Source of the DNA: Malaya genurostris
Taxonomy: Eukaryota; Arthropoda; Insecta; Diptera; Culicidae
Reading direction: 5' to 3'
Length of the DNA: 64,000 nt
Assembly (NCBI RefSeq): GCF_030247185.1
Contig: NC_080572.1
Coordinates: forward strand, 159,427,580-159,491,579
Shown here: piece by piece, positions 1 through 10,727 of the stretch
Numbering within the stretch: the stretch's first letter is position 1
How the letters are laid out: every line of letters begins with the position of its first letter
Translations under genes and position numbers: made by a program
The notes under the pieces: generated by a model
The model's database searches: none
What the model was told of the DNA's origin: nothing
What the model saw: the letters and a program-made list of their open reading frames with translations, nothing else

Positions 1-1102
1 TTGTAGTGGTGTTCCACGTCTCGCCATAAAATTTCTTAGCGCCATCACCCACGAGTCTGTATTAAGTGTGTGCGCTATTTCGATGTGAATTGCTCTAACC
101 GTCATGCAAGTCAGCAGAACTCCCCATCGTTTTTCTCCCCATCTTTCAGGTTATTTGCGAAGCGTAACACGAAGGAAATTATTCTCAATAAGCGCTTCCA
201 TTTTGAAAAATCGGAAAAATTTAGCAGTGTTGATTCGACTAGATGTAGATTCACTGCGTGCCTCAATTCCACTGTCTTGGAACCTATATGCCCTTGATGA
301 GCTGGCCATTCTCTTTCATGCTTCCAAAGAAAGGCCGGTCCCTGAAACCATCTTCCGAAAGACGAAAGATCGGGTAGTTTTCGCCACTTCGTCCCTTCAT
401 CCGCCACATTCATTTGTGTTGGTAGCCACTGCCATTCAGATATCTCCGTACTTTCCAAAATTTCACCACCTCGACAGCCAACAAATTGACTGTAACGACG
501 GTGGTCTGAATTTATCCAACATAGAACATCACGTGAATCGGTCCAAAAAAACGTTCATGAATTGCTACGCGATGAGATTCTGCAATAGTTTTTGCCAATC
601 GTGCTCCAATTAACGCAGCCTGTAACTCCAATCGGGGTATGGATACATATTTCAGGGGGGCAACACGTGTCTTCGCTATCACGAACGAGCAATCAATTGT
701 ACCTTGATCTTCAAACCGAAAATATCACACGGTAGCAAATCCATTTTCGCTAGCATCTACAAAAATGTGTAGTTGTAATTTGTTTGATTTGGATGCTGAA
801 GTTTTTTTTCGATAGCACCGTGGAATAGAAACAGTTTGGACCTTCATCAGAACTTTAAGCCACGTTTGCCATTTCTCGAATTGCTCGTGAGCTATTGGCT
901 CATCCCAGCCCGGTCCAACACGCCATATTTCTTGCAAAAGCATCTTTACGTACATCAACACGTTAGCAAGAAACCCTAATGGATCGAAAATGGACATTAG
1001 GATACGTAAGATTTCACGTTTCGTTGGAATCTTTCGTCCAAATAACAGTTCTACATCGGGTTTTGATGGCAGTTTGAAGGTTAAAGAATCGGTTTCCGTA
1101 TC
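1..1102 (-). pseudogene. BEL/Pao Pol remainder: RT C-terminus, RNase H, integrase start
   Basis: Past the stop at 1103 the frame continues with SIFDPLGFLANV (about 997) and LHIFVDASENGFA (about 740), typical of the Pao RT/RNase H linker. A second in-frame TGA lies at about 722. Coding then continues with WTDSRDVLCWI near 530 and NVADEGTKW with RWFQGPAFLW (about 400-320), the usual end of the RNase H region. The frame closes at 111. From about 105 to 1 another frame carries HIEIAHTLNTDSW and FMARRGTPL, the start of the integrase core. The stretch between is much too short, so an internal deletion removed most of the integrase N-terminal zinc region. Confidence 0.85.
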
Positions 1103-4100
1103 TCACCATAACCCTAGGATTTTCTCGGTGGTCATTTTAGAAATAACGTTTAGATCTTTCGCCAACGTTGGAGGTCCGTTGAGAGCTTGAAGTACCTTTT
1201 GTGAGTTCGATAGCCAGCCACGTATTTCGAAACTAGCTTGTTCATGATTAAAACGAACATTTGATGCAAGATCTATAGCGTCTTCTTCCGTTTCGACACT
1301 GGACAGCATGTCTTCCACATAGTGGTCATTAATGATGGCATCAACAGCCTCCGGCATTTCGTGCATAAAACGTCTAGCATTGTGATTTTTGACGTATTGG
1401 GCACAGCTGGGAGAGCATGTAGCACCAAACGTCATAACTGCCATCACATACACCGACGGCATTCGATCTTGACGATTAGTCTTCCATAAAAACCGCTGGC
1501 AGTGTTGATCACTCTCGTTTACTCGTACTTGGTGAAACATTTCGCGGATGTCTCCTGATACAGCTGTTCGAAATTCTCGAAAACGATGAAGGACTGAGGG
1601 TAAGGATGTTAGTTGATCCGGTCCTTTGAGCAAAAAACTATTCAGCGAAACCCCTCTGACTGTTGCTGCAGCATCCCAGACGATTCGCAATTTTGCGGGC
1701 TTATTGGGGTTTTTCACAGGAAATATTGGCAAGTACCAAATTCGTTTTTGTGGCGCATTTTCTTCCTCAATTGACAATTTCCGTGTATAACCCTTCATTT
1801 CGTAATCTCGAATCATAGTTTGTAAAGTCGTGGCCATTTCTGGTTCACGTTCCATTCGTTTTTCCAAACAGATGAATCTCTTTAAAACTATTGATTTACT
1901 TTCTGGCAGTTTGATATCCTCAAACTTCCACAACAAGGAAGTCTCGTACCGTTGACCTTTCAAATGTGTATTCGACTTGAGTAAGGCCATCGCTTGTTCG
2001 TCCGCTTTAGACATCAAGGCTTCCGCGTTGGATCGTATTCCAATGCTATCTAACGCGAAATATTCCTTGACTGTAGCGTGGAGGTTCTCGCACTGGCAAA
2101 TGTGAAAACTATAAGTTTCGTTGCAATCTTTTTCTTGATCAAACTCTGTTATAGAACATGGACCATATATAATCCACCCTAGCCTGGTCATAGCGGCAAT
2201 GGGTTGATTTTCTTGTCCTTCTCTGGAATCTATCGGGTGGCTCAACTTAATGTTGTCCATGCCTATTAGAATACGCGATCGGACATCCTCATAAGATTCT
2301 ACTACGATTCCTTTAAGATGGCTGTAATGCTGCGAAACATCCTCAACAGATATTGTTTGTGGTGGTAGTTGCAGACGTTCTACTGTATGAACTTTGCAAA
2401 GTTTAATCTTCTCATGTGGCTCATACGCCCCCGAAATGCAAACAACACATTTAACGGAGTTTGATTCATATCTAGCTTGGCCTCCAGTCCAATTGATACA
2501 CAGTGGAAAATTTTCTCCCGAAAGGTCAAGCTCTTTTAATAAGGTATGCTCCATAAGCGAGCACGTCGACCCATCATCCAGAAAAGCATATGTTGTCACC
2601 GATTTACCCCTACCATGAATAGTAACCTTGGCATATTTAAGTAGAACTGTCCCAAGACAACAGTGATGAGTATTGCAGCGCGGCGAGTAAGATTTTGATA
2701 AGTTGTGATGATTTGAAGAAACGTTTACTTGCTGATTATGTCTCTGATCGTCATGTAAAAGTCTATGATGCAGAAACACGCAACCGTTTATTCCGCAGGG
2801 TTTATTGATTTCGCAGGAATTGAATTGTTTTATGAGACATTTTCTACATATTTTATTTTCTTTTATTACAGTCCAGCGCGATTTCAAATTCATTTTCATG
2901 AAGCCTTCGCAATCATCGAGTGATCTACAGGCCTTTCCGCATGCGAAGCAAGATTTAGAAGTAACATTACTTGTCTCTGTATGAATGTTCAAAAAGGCAT
3001 CCTCTCTACGTCCTTGCTTCTTAATTTGCCTAACACACTTAGAGCCGATAAAAGTTGGTCTGGTGATTTTGCTTAACGCATCCACCAAATTTCCGATCCA
3101 CTCACTGAAGTCGACGAGAGAAGCTGTTCTCTTAGACTGACGAAATAACGCCCAGTTCAATTTAATGGTTGATGGTAAGTGATCTACTAGTTCCTGCAAT
3201 AAAGCAACATTAAACAGGCATTCATCCATTTCACAGGCCTTGATAGTGGCACATAGATTCTGCACTGCTACGCCAAAATCAATTATTGTCTCCATACGAT
3301 CTGCTTTTGGTGCAGGCATAGATCTAATCCGCTTTACCATCGTTTCTATAATCGACTCAGGATTACCAAACAGGGTTCTCAATCGATTGATTATAACAGG
3401 TACATTTTCTGGATGTAATAATAAGCTTTTCACGGCATTGTGCGCACGATCGTATAAGCTTCTTTCTAAACGATCTAAAAGTTCATCGTTTCTGAACGCA
3501 CACATACGTGTAGTTCGCTCGTATGCAGCTATAAATCGAGGCCAGTCTTCTGGATCGCCTCCAAACCTCGATAGATCTTTTACTGTCTGTCGAGCTACCA
3601 ATTGTAAAGTATCCAACGGCTTCGCAGATGCTCGTGGGTATTGACTAAGTAGTGGTAGTCGATCGTTACTATTCTTTTTTAGTAGAGGTGTTCCTTCAGC
3701 CATGAAAGGTGACTCTACATGTTCGCCAAAATCGGTTTTGTCTAACCAATCAGTTATTTTAGATACATCTCTCGTATCTTCTACAGAGTCTTCGTCACTT
3801 TGCTCTATTTGTTCTTGTTGTAGTGCAAGCCTCTCATCTAGGTGTTTTCTCTCCAAAACTTGTTTCTCCTCCAATGCTCTACGTTGATACTCGTTCATTC
3901 TAGCAGAGCATTTCGTTGCTCTAGATGACGTTTTACTATACGTTTTTGAGTTTCTCTCGTTGAATTGAGGAAGATGGGATACAGCTATTGGTTGATTATC
4001 TAACGCATCTCCATGAAAGAGGCTGTTGGTTTTTTTAATAGCACCAGCCTTCTTTGACTCTGACGTAGTGGGCGCACTCGTTGGTTCAACTGGTAGGGTT

Positions 4101-4123
4101 TTCATATGTCTTTCATACTGCTG
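1103..4123 (-). pseudogene. BEL/Pao Gag-Pol: Gag body, protease, reverse transcriptase
   Basis: About 1000 codons stay open. In order: a Gag domain of the DUF1759 type (RFIAAYERTTRMCAF near 3520, then RLRTLFGNPE), cysteine knuckles at about 2950-2770, an aspartic protease with LDDGSTCSLM near 2575, and a Pao-type reverse transcriptase with LRIVWDAAA near 1675. The polymerase box reads HYVEDML at about 1309-1326, where most families have YVDD, so a catalytic aspartate is replaced by glutamate. The frame ends at an in-frame TGA at 1103, after which homologous sequence continues at once in the same frame. The ATG at 4105 is not the true start; the frame continues upstream beyond the mariner. Confidence 0.9.
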
Positions 4124-4328
4124 TACGAGGTCTGTTCAAAAAGTTCCCGGAATTTTTTAATTGCGCGCGTCTGGGAGTCCGGTGGTCAAAATTTTTTTTT
4201 ATTGTGTTGGTACATATGTCCCTAATGCATGCTGAAATTTTCAGCTGTATTCATTGTTTACATTCTGTCTTGTAGCGGCTGGTGTAGACGTGTTTTTTTA
4301 AGCTCGGCGATTTTTGTTAGTTTAAACA

Positions 4329-4720
4329 ATGGAAGAATTGAAGAGTCAAAGAATTTGTATTAAATTTTGCGTGAAAAATGAAATAAAGTGTAACCAAGTG
4401 TGCGAAATGTTACAGAGAGCCTACGGTGAGTCTGCTATGAAAAAAACAAGTGTTTACGACTGGTATAAGCGTTTCCAAGATGGCCGCGAAGACGTTGAAG
4501 ACGACGAACGCTCCGGTCGACCCAGCACGTCAATAGTCGATGAAAATGTGGGAAAAGTGGAAAAAATGATTATGGATGATCGTCGAATCACTATTAGAGA
4601 AGTTGCTGATGAAGTTGGCATATCAGTTGGCTCATGCCATCATATTTTTTCAAATGTTTTGGGCATGAAACGAGTGGCAGCAAAATTCGTTCCAAAACTG
4701 CTGAATTTTGATAAAAAAAA
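4329..4720 (+). pseudogene. mariner transposase, N-terminal part
   Basis: The ATG at 4329 opens a frame with the mariner DNA-binding region: RICIKFCVKNEIKC, then SVYDWYKRFQDGRED and DDERSGRPSTS, then a second helix-turn-helix at ITIREVADEVGIS. These are two helix-turn-helix motifs that bind the terminal repeats. The homology stops at PKLLNFD (about 4711), where a repeat interrupts it; the residues that follow in the open frame up to 4778 are not transposase. It resumes at 5919. Confidence 0.9.
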
Positions 4721-5918
4721 AAGGCGGGTGGGTAATGTCAGAGACATAACTGGATGTCGTGAATACGAAAACAAATGACATGTTCCTTAACACTTCCGAA
4801 TATCAATTAGATGATCAATTGTATGAATTATGCAAGTATTCCCCTTTTCCACATTTTTCGCAAAAACAAAGAAGGCTTCACTTGATCTCGATTACTGTGA
4901 ATTTCACACAGCGAAAAGTGCAAAAATCTAACCAAACTGTTCTACATTTGCACTAAACTGAGGATATTTTCTTTCGATTTGCGAACAACACATCCTAATA
5001 GTTCTTCAGAAAACTTTTAGAGCCATTAGAACGGCTGATTTTTTATAATGCTCTCCAACGATGCTTTTTCATCCATCGAAATGACTGGTAGCTGTGACGT
5101 AATCGCTCTTGTCGAAAGCGAAACTAGCTGTGCAGACGACACAAAACACATCTGCTCGCAGTGGCGATAGAATCCAAACTGATTCGATTTTTGTTAAGAG
5201 ATTTCCTTTTATGTGGTTTCGTTTGTAGCTTTTTCACTAATGGGCGGTCCTAACGGCTATAAAAATAGCCGCATATAGAATTTTAATGTCGATTATTTCA
5301 TTTCGGATTTGCATAATTTATTGAAAGAAACTATCAATATGCTGTAGGGATTCGTTTCTAGCATTCAGAAGGACCAAATTGAGGAACTCACTACGATATT
5401 CACCACTTTTCGGAACATTTTTCTTGAACGATTTGTTGTACAGCAGCAGCTATTTTCTTCTCTTCCTCAGAACGCGTTCTGATTGGCTGGTGTTGACATG
5501 GGTCAAATGAGATAGGTTTTTCAATAGTGTACTATTGAATTACTTCAATGCTTTTGCTATACACGTTTAAGTTGAAAAATTTCGATTCTAGTGGTAGTTA
5601 GATTATATAAATCCTTCCACAGATCACTGAGCTATGAGCTTTCAAAATACGAGAAAGGCAAACGCGCCTTATGAATTATCCTCTTTGATACTCGTTTATA
5701 CCAAACATTTCAGAAAAGTTTAATTTTGAATTATTTGAGACTATGTCACAAAACTGAAAATTTTATCATAAAATTATGATCATATTTCCATGTCGGCATG
5801 TCGCAAGAATTATGTTGATTCATTAGATACAACAAGAGATATTCACGATCAAAAACTTATCACTCTCTCAGAGGGTAAATTTTGAAAAGGCACCCCATAG
5901 TAAAGTAAGTCGTATTCA
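4719..5918 (-). repeat. repeat R, copy inside the mariner
   Basis: In reverse orientation this matches the block at 15236-22850. It begins (minus strand) GTCGTGAATACGACTTAC and ends ACCCACCCGCC plus a T-run. Flanks read GATAAAAA on the left and GACAAAAA on the right, an imperfect 8-bp target duplication. It holds an ATTTGCAT octamer (5307-5314), a TGACGTAA CRE-like site (5095-5102), an inverted CCAAT and a GGCTAT...ATAGCC hairpin. There is no convincing protein. Ends near GTCGTGAATACGA occur at both sides in inverted orientation, so a terminal inverted repeat is possible. Confidence 0.7.
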
Positions 5919-6040
5919 CGACAAAAACAAACGCATTACCATCGCTCAGGAGCTGTTAAACGACGTCAACGACGATCCAAATTTTCTTGAAAGGGTCATA
6001 ACTGGTGATGAAACATGGGTGTACGGTTATGATGTCGAAA
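5919..6040 (+). pseudogene. mariner transposase, fragment after the inserted repeat
   Basis: The frame resumes with TIAQELLNDVNDD and ERVITGDETWVYGYD, then ends near AQS. GDET holds the first catalytic aspartate of the DDE/D triad. The second and third acidic residues, and about half of the usual transposase, are absent: sequence passes directly into the 3' inverted arm at about 6052. The element cannot encode an active enzyme. The fragment is in register with the part ending at about 4718 once the repeat is removed. Confidence 0.85.
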
Positions 6041-6257
6041 CAAAAGCACAATCGTAAAGTAACAAAAATCGCCGAGCTCAAAAAAACACGTCTACACCAG
6101 CCGCTACAAGACAGAATGTAAACAATGAATACAGCTGAAAATTTCACCATACATTAGGGACATATGTACCAACACAATAAAAAAAAATTTTGACCACCGG
6201 ACTCTCCAGACGCGCGCAATTAAAAAAATCCGGGAACTTTTTGAACAGACCTCGTAT

Positions 6258-6974
6258 AAGAGTAGATATATTTTGTTTATGTTTTACTTTCTCGTTTACG
6301 AGGGCTTCGGAAACTTGCCTCAGCTGTTCACGCAACTCTTGGTTAGATTTGTCCATTTCTTCTCGCATTCGCTCTTGTTGTATAGTCTGAGCGACTGCAT
6401 TATGTTCCATTACTCGCATTCTCGATACAGGAGTTGACGTTGCTCCCGAAACTGAACGAGTGCCAATTTTGGCCGACCCTTTAAGCTGATTGTTAATCAC
6501 AACACTTTGAACTTGCTGTTGCAGTAGCTCTTGCTGCATCTTCTGTTGCCCTATCGGCTGCAGTTGTAGTTGCTGCTTGCACTTCTGCTGTTTAAATTGT
6601 TGCTCCTTAGCTTGGATCATTCGCTGTCCTGCGTCTAACGAATTTTTTATGCACCGTCTACAAACCCAATCTTCATTCTGTATGTCGTCGGTGACATTGG
6701 CGCATTCGTAATGGTGCCACTCATCGCACTCATCGCACTGGACCATACGGCTGTGGTCCGGCTTTCGACACTCACGGCAATTGGCTTCTTTATCACCAGG
6801 CAAAACGCTACTATGTTTCATACCATTAGACTGCGTATCCATTCTGATTATATTTACAGAAGATATTGTATTCCGGATAAACGAAAAATTTAATTTGTTA
6901 CGATAATTCGAAACAAGGATTTCCAAAAATTTAACGAATTTATTTTCTGGTATATTGTTAAATTTTTCCTGCAA
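6258..6974 (-). pseudogene. BEL/Pao Gag N-terminal part with PHD finger
   Basis: The open frame starts upstream of the likely start codon at 6842 (MDTQSNGMKH). A PHD-type zinc finger follows, with cysteines in the order CRECRK, CDECDEWHHYEC, then WVCRRC. After it comes a Q-rich coiled stretch and a basic coiled-coil-like segment ending at STLI. The frame then runs into mariner terminal sequence (to the stop at 6144), so the last 35 or so residues of the open frame are foreign. The same Gag resumes on the other side of the mariner at about 4123 with QQYERHMKTLP. PHD fingers occur in Gag proteins of some BEL elements; the role, perhaps chromatin binding, is inferred. Confidence 0.8.
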
Positions 6975-7031
6975 TTGTGTAACGTATAATTTTTACAGTT
7001 CAGTTCATATAATATTTCAACTTACGTTTAA

Positions 7032-7518
7032 TGTCAATTACAGTGTTTCGTTATATCCGTGTATGTATTTGATTGTGGATTAATTGGGCTGTGTAAACTA
7101 TTGAACGTTTGAATTCTATTAAAAGTTTAAACCATTAATTTGTATAGAATATTACCTGTCACGGTATCAACAATATTTCGACAATTATCGCTAACCTCAA
7201 CACAATACCAATCAATCGATCCTAAATATTAAATACAATAATTCGCTTATTAAATATTTTGAATATCACTTCAAGCACATTATTCACCAATCCTAAGAAT
7301 TCAGTTCTGGTTCAAACTATAAATTTAATACTTAATATAAAAATAAGGTAAATTTTAAGAAATTAGCAATCTTCACACGTTTTCTTCGCTGCTCACTGAT
7401 GATTTGCTTTTTTGTCTCATATCACCTACGATGTCCCCATACATCAATCCCTTCACTGGCTCTGGGTGTGACCGAGACGCTCGCTAGACAGAGGAGTTTT
7501 TAAAAAAAGGGCGTAACA
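7032..7518 (-). repeat. probable 5' LTR of the BEL/Pao element
   Basis: On the minus strand this begins TGTTACGCCC and ends ATTGACA, giving TG...CA ends about 190 bp upstream of the Gag start codon at 6842. The left end is less sure than the right, because no partner LTR is in the window and I could not find a clear primer-binding site. A GTAAGT donor-like site lies at about 7026 and a TTGCAG acceptor-like site at about 6970, so a spliced leader is possible but unproven. Confidence 0.5.
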
Positions 7519-8816
7519 CTGGCCCTTAATTGGTATACTCTGATCTTGTGTCATGCAAGCTTCCACAAGAATGTCCATGTTATGTCGTTTCCTCATGAGA
7601 AATTGACAACTACCTCTGGATAAATTTTGAGTACTTAAGATTAATTTCTAATTTATATTAGATGAACTCGATTGATAATGAGAAACAGTTTATCGCTTCA
7701 ACCGAAATCGCAGAATGGTAGAGAAACTTAACGCTAAAAAACTGCTTGCATAAAAATCTTGAACACAAGCTTGGCGAAGAGAAGCTTAATTATCAAAATC
7801 GCAAGTATGTACAAAGATATAATTGCATATATTTCGGATAATGGTGTAATTTCGTCGGTCATAAAACAAATGCAAATTAAGACAAATGATGTTCGGTGTT
7901 GGTTCGGATTGATTGAACTTTTTGATTGTAGATCATTAGAAATTTTGGTTGCCTTGTTCCACATCAATGGCTCGAACAACCCCATGGGGCTGATTCTTTA
8001 ATCCCCTTAAACTCACCGAAAAGCCTAGCAGATCAACTTGTGTATAACAGAATGAACACTTTTTGAATTTGACTTCCAGTTTGTCAACTAGTAAAAAACG
8101 TTTACATAACACAAGGGGTGTACCGATAGTAAATAGTTCGCGCAGTTCAATATAGGTGGAGTTAGTGTCCCACGAAAATTAATCTTTAGAAGAATTTACT
8201 CATAGTGTCATGTCTGTTAGTCTGTGTTTTAGGCTTCAATTCATACCCGCATACACCTAAAACGATACAACCGTTTCCACTAGGATTTTTCCAAATCGGT
8301 TATGAGGGAGACATGGTTGAAGCTGTTTGCCATACCTCTGGCAGCCAGAATGAACAGAATCGCAAGAAAACCGGTAATGACTCTGGGGACCTGCTTGTTT
8401 GATTGCTTTATTTCTATTTCGGATGCTAATGATAGAAAATGAAAGAAAATTTTCATGTTTATATTCAGGTATAATATTGACTAAGTATCAAATTAGTGGT
8501 AACATGAATTCAAATGTGAACGAATTTAAGGCAATTGAGAGCTTCGATGTTGAAAGTTCCGAATCATTTACGAGTCTAGTGGCACCGGTCCAACGATGTG
8601 ATGCTACGAGAGCAACAATCTCGAAACTAGATTAGATCTTTGAACGAACGGAGCGATGACGTAAACGATTTCGAAGATTAAGGTTGTAGCTGATAGTTTT
8701 CCGTCGTGGTCCATTCTGCCATTTTGTGGGTTAAAGTACTTCAGCATCGTCATATTACCCTAGAAGAGACGTTGAAGAAACATTAAAACCTTAAACTAAA
8801 ATTCTTGAAGCTTTAT
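7519..8816. other. unassigned AT-rich sequence between BEL and Jockey elements
   Basis: Short open frames on both strands (for example 7734-8001) overlap each other and show no recognised motif or codon bias. The stretch at about 8100-8400 looks like decayed repetitive DNA but matches nothing else in the window. I see no gene, RNA or terminal repeat here. Confidence 0.4.
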
Positions 8817-8915
8817 TTCGTCATCTAACACTCGATGTGGATAGACGAATAACCAACTACGCCTAATTTCGATTTTGTTTTATCTTTACTTCGCAGCTTT
8901 CTACCTACCCAAGCT

Positions 8916-10066
8916 ATGGGTAAAACGCGCCATAGATCCGAGAAGAATCCAAAGGATGCTAAGCGTCTGAAGACAAGTGATGTGCAGGTAATCGACCGTT
9001 TGCTGAGTAACAACCAATACGCTGATCTGCCAGTTGATGTCGAAGAGGAACTGCAGAAGAAGGAAAAAATGCCGCCTTTCTACCTATAGGGCTTCCCACC
9101 AACTCTACGCTCGGATTTCAACACGCTGATCAGCAAAGGACTACAGGCAACAATCCGTTTATGTACTGAAGGCTACAAAATAACTGTTCCGGCTTTGAAC
9201 CACTACAAAGGAGTGGTATTGTACCTGAAGCAGACAAAAGCGGAATACTTCACACACGATATTGCCGCCAACAAACCTATGAAGGTTGTACTTCGAGGAC
9301 TACCCGATATGATGGAAGCCGAACTAAAGCAGTCACTGTCGGAGGCTGGACCAAAGCCTTTGATGGTGTTTAAAATGAAGCGACATAACACGGACAAAAA
9401 GTATCGAGATCATGTGTACTTGGTTCATCTGGAGAAGGGCTCCATCACCATGAGTCAACTTAAAACCATAAAATCGTTATTTCGTATAATCATCGAATGG
9501 CAAAAGTATAAACTGGTACATCGGGATGTCACACAGTGCACGAACTGTTTGAACTACAGCCATGGAGCGAGGATTTACCACATGAAAAGTCGGTACAGGA
9601 AATGTGCCGATTCACACAATACCAACGATTGCCTACTAGATGACATCGCTGTAAAATGTGTGAACTGTGATGGTGACCATCCATCTACTAGCATATCGTG
9701 TCCCAAACGTTCTGAGTTCACAAAAACTCGACAACAGGCGTTCCGTAAACAATCAACGCACAAGAATGTTCCACAGAAGGATGAAATGAATTTCCCACGG
9801 CTCCCACCGAAGAGGGATATTCCAAATTTGCCGCCACTTCCTCGCAGCAATCCAAAAGATTCAGCCGCTGGATCACAAAAAGAATCTTCCTCAAAAATCC
9901 CTCCTGGATGGGGCAATAATCAACCACAAGCAAAGGATGACTCTGGTGACTTATTCTCTGCTGAACAACTGATCGTCATTTTTGAAACAATGACAAAAAA
10001 ACTACGAAACTGCAGAACGCGGTTAGATCAAATCAACGACTTAGGCAAATTCATCATCGAAATTTG
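8916..10066 (+). pseudogene. Jockey-like ORF1 (Gag-like nucleic-acid-binding protein), broken
   Basis: It parallels the intact ORF1 at 16817-17974 along its whole length. An in-frame TAG at about 9089 interrupts the N-terminal third, and the longest open part begins at 9195. The zinc knuckles are damaged: the intact copy has NYGHGARNCHMKSRCGKCAEPH, while this one has NYSHGARIYHMKSRYRKCADSH, losing several metal-binding residues. The C-terminal proline-rich segment (FPRLPPKRDIPNLPPLPR) is kept. The fusion to ORF2 sequence follows FIIE at about 10060. Confidence 0.85.
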
Positions 10067-10312
10067 GCGGGGCTCCCTGTTTGGCGGGACTGTGCACGAA
10101 CACACACACACAAACTTAGGCTTCAGCGCATTCAAAGTAAGATCTTGAAGATGATTCTAAATCTACCCCCTTGGACGAGGACTAGTGAAATACATGAGAT
10201 GGCCTCCCTGGATATACTAGAACAGAAATTCGAACAATACTGCACGATATTTGAAGAGAGGTGCTCAATCTCTGGAATACAAATAATTCAAAATTTGTAC
10301 GTATTAGGTTAG
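10064..10312 (+). pseudogene. Jockey-like ORF2 C-terminal remnant
   Basis: From VWRDCARTH to IIQNLYVLG this equals the last part of ORF2 in the longer copy (21385-21615), with a small number of substitutions and an extra TH repeat. No endonuclease or polymerase motif remains. A 12-base filler (ATTTGGCGGGGC) at the junction resembles the ORF2 sequence just downstream. Confidence 0.85.
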
Positions 10313-10564
10313 GGATAGTTATCAGTAGGTAGATAATTTATTAATAATTAAAATAAATATTATGATTAAACATTAGTATGTAAAACAAGAGTAACTAAAA
10401 CACCTATTATTAATAACGAATCGTATGAACAACAAAGATGAAAGGCCAAAGGGTCAAAACACTTGTACTATAAAATGTTGATGTAATACACAAACATAAG
10501 ATTAATAATCAGATATTTATGCACAAAAATTTCTTGAAACTAACCTAACCGGCCCCTGGGCTCG

Positions 10565-10727
<163 letters not shown>

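Larger units (their letters stand above)
4126..6254 (+). mobile_element. mariner transposon, internally deleted, inserted in BEL gag
   Basis: The ends are inverted copies beginning CGAGGTCTGTTCAAAAAG (4126) and ending CTTTTTGAACAGACCTCG (6254), flanked by TA at 4124-4125 and 6255-6256, the mariner target duplication. Removing the element rejoins the BEL Gag frame. The total of 2129 bp includes a 1.2-kb repeat inserted at about 4719-5918. Without it about 0.93 kb remain, shorter than a usual mariner of about 1.3 kb, because the catalytic C-terminal half is missing. The inverted arms extend to about 200 bp each, far beyond ordinary mariner inverted repeats. Confidence 0.92.
1..7518 (-). mobile_element. 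BEL/Pao LTR retrotransposon, 3' end outside the window
   Basis: Reading leftwards on the minus strand the parts come in BEL/Pao order: probable 5' LTR (7032-7518), Gag with PHD finger (6974-6258, continued 4120-about 2700), zinc knuckles, DDGS aspartic protease, reverse transcriptase, RNase H, the integrase N-terminal region, then the start of the integrase core at about 105-1. The 3' LTR would lie left of position 1. The copy is dead: a mariner interrupts gag, in-frame stops occur near 1103 and 722, and most of the integrase front is deleted near 110. Only one LTR is visible, so neither age nor the target duplication can be measured. The family call rests on several independent domains and is firm. 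Confidence 0.9.
8817..10529 (+). mobile_element. Jockey-like non-LTR retrotransposon, internally deleted copy
   Basis: Both ends match the longer copy at 16718-21835: the 5' leader from TTCGTCATCTAACACTCG and the 3' UTR ending ATTTATGCACAAAAA. ORF1 (ATG at 8916) is joined almost directly to the last 80 or so codons of ORF2 at about 10060, so roughly 3.4 kb is missing. ORF1 carries an in-frame TAG near 9089. Imperfect duplicates AAATTCTTGAA (8798) and AAATTTCTTGAA (10527) flank it, consistent with target-primed insertion. Confidence 0.88.

Noticed and set aside
111..613. Plus-strand frame of 169 codons at 104-613
   Set aside because: It is the shadow of the minus-strand BEL Pol frame, which has clear motifs.
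8205..8635. Two small plus-strand frames between BEL and Jockey
   Set aside because: No motif, overlapping AT-rich noise and no splice signals that would join them.
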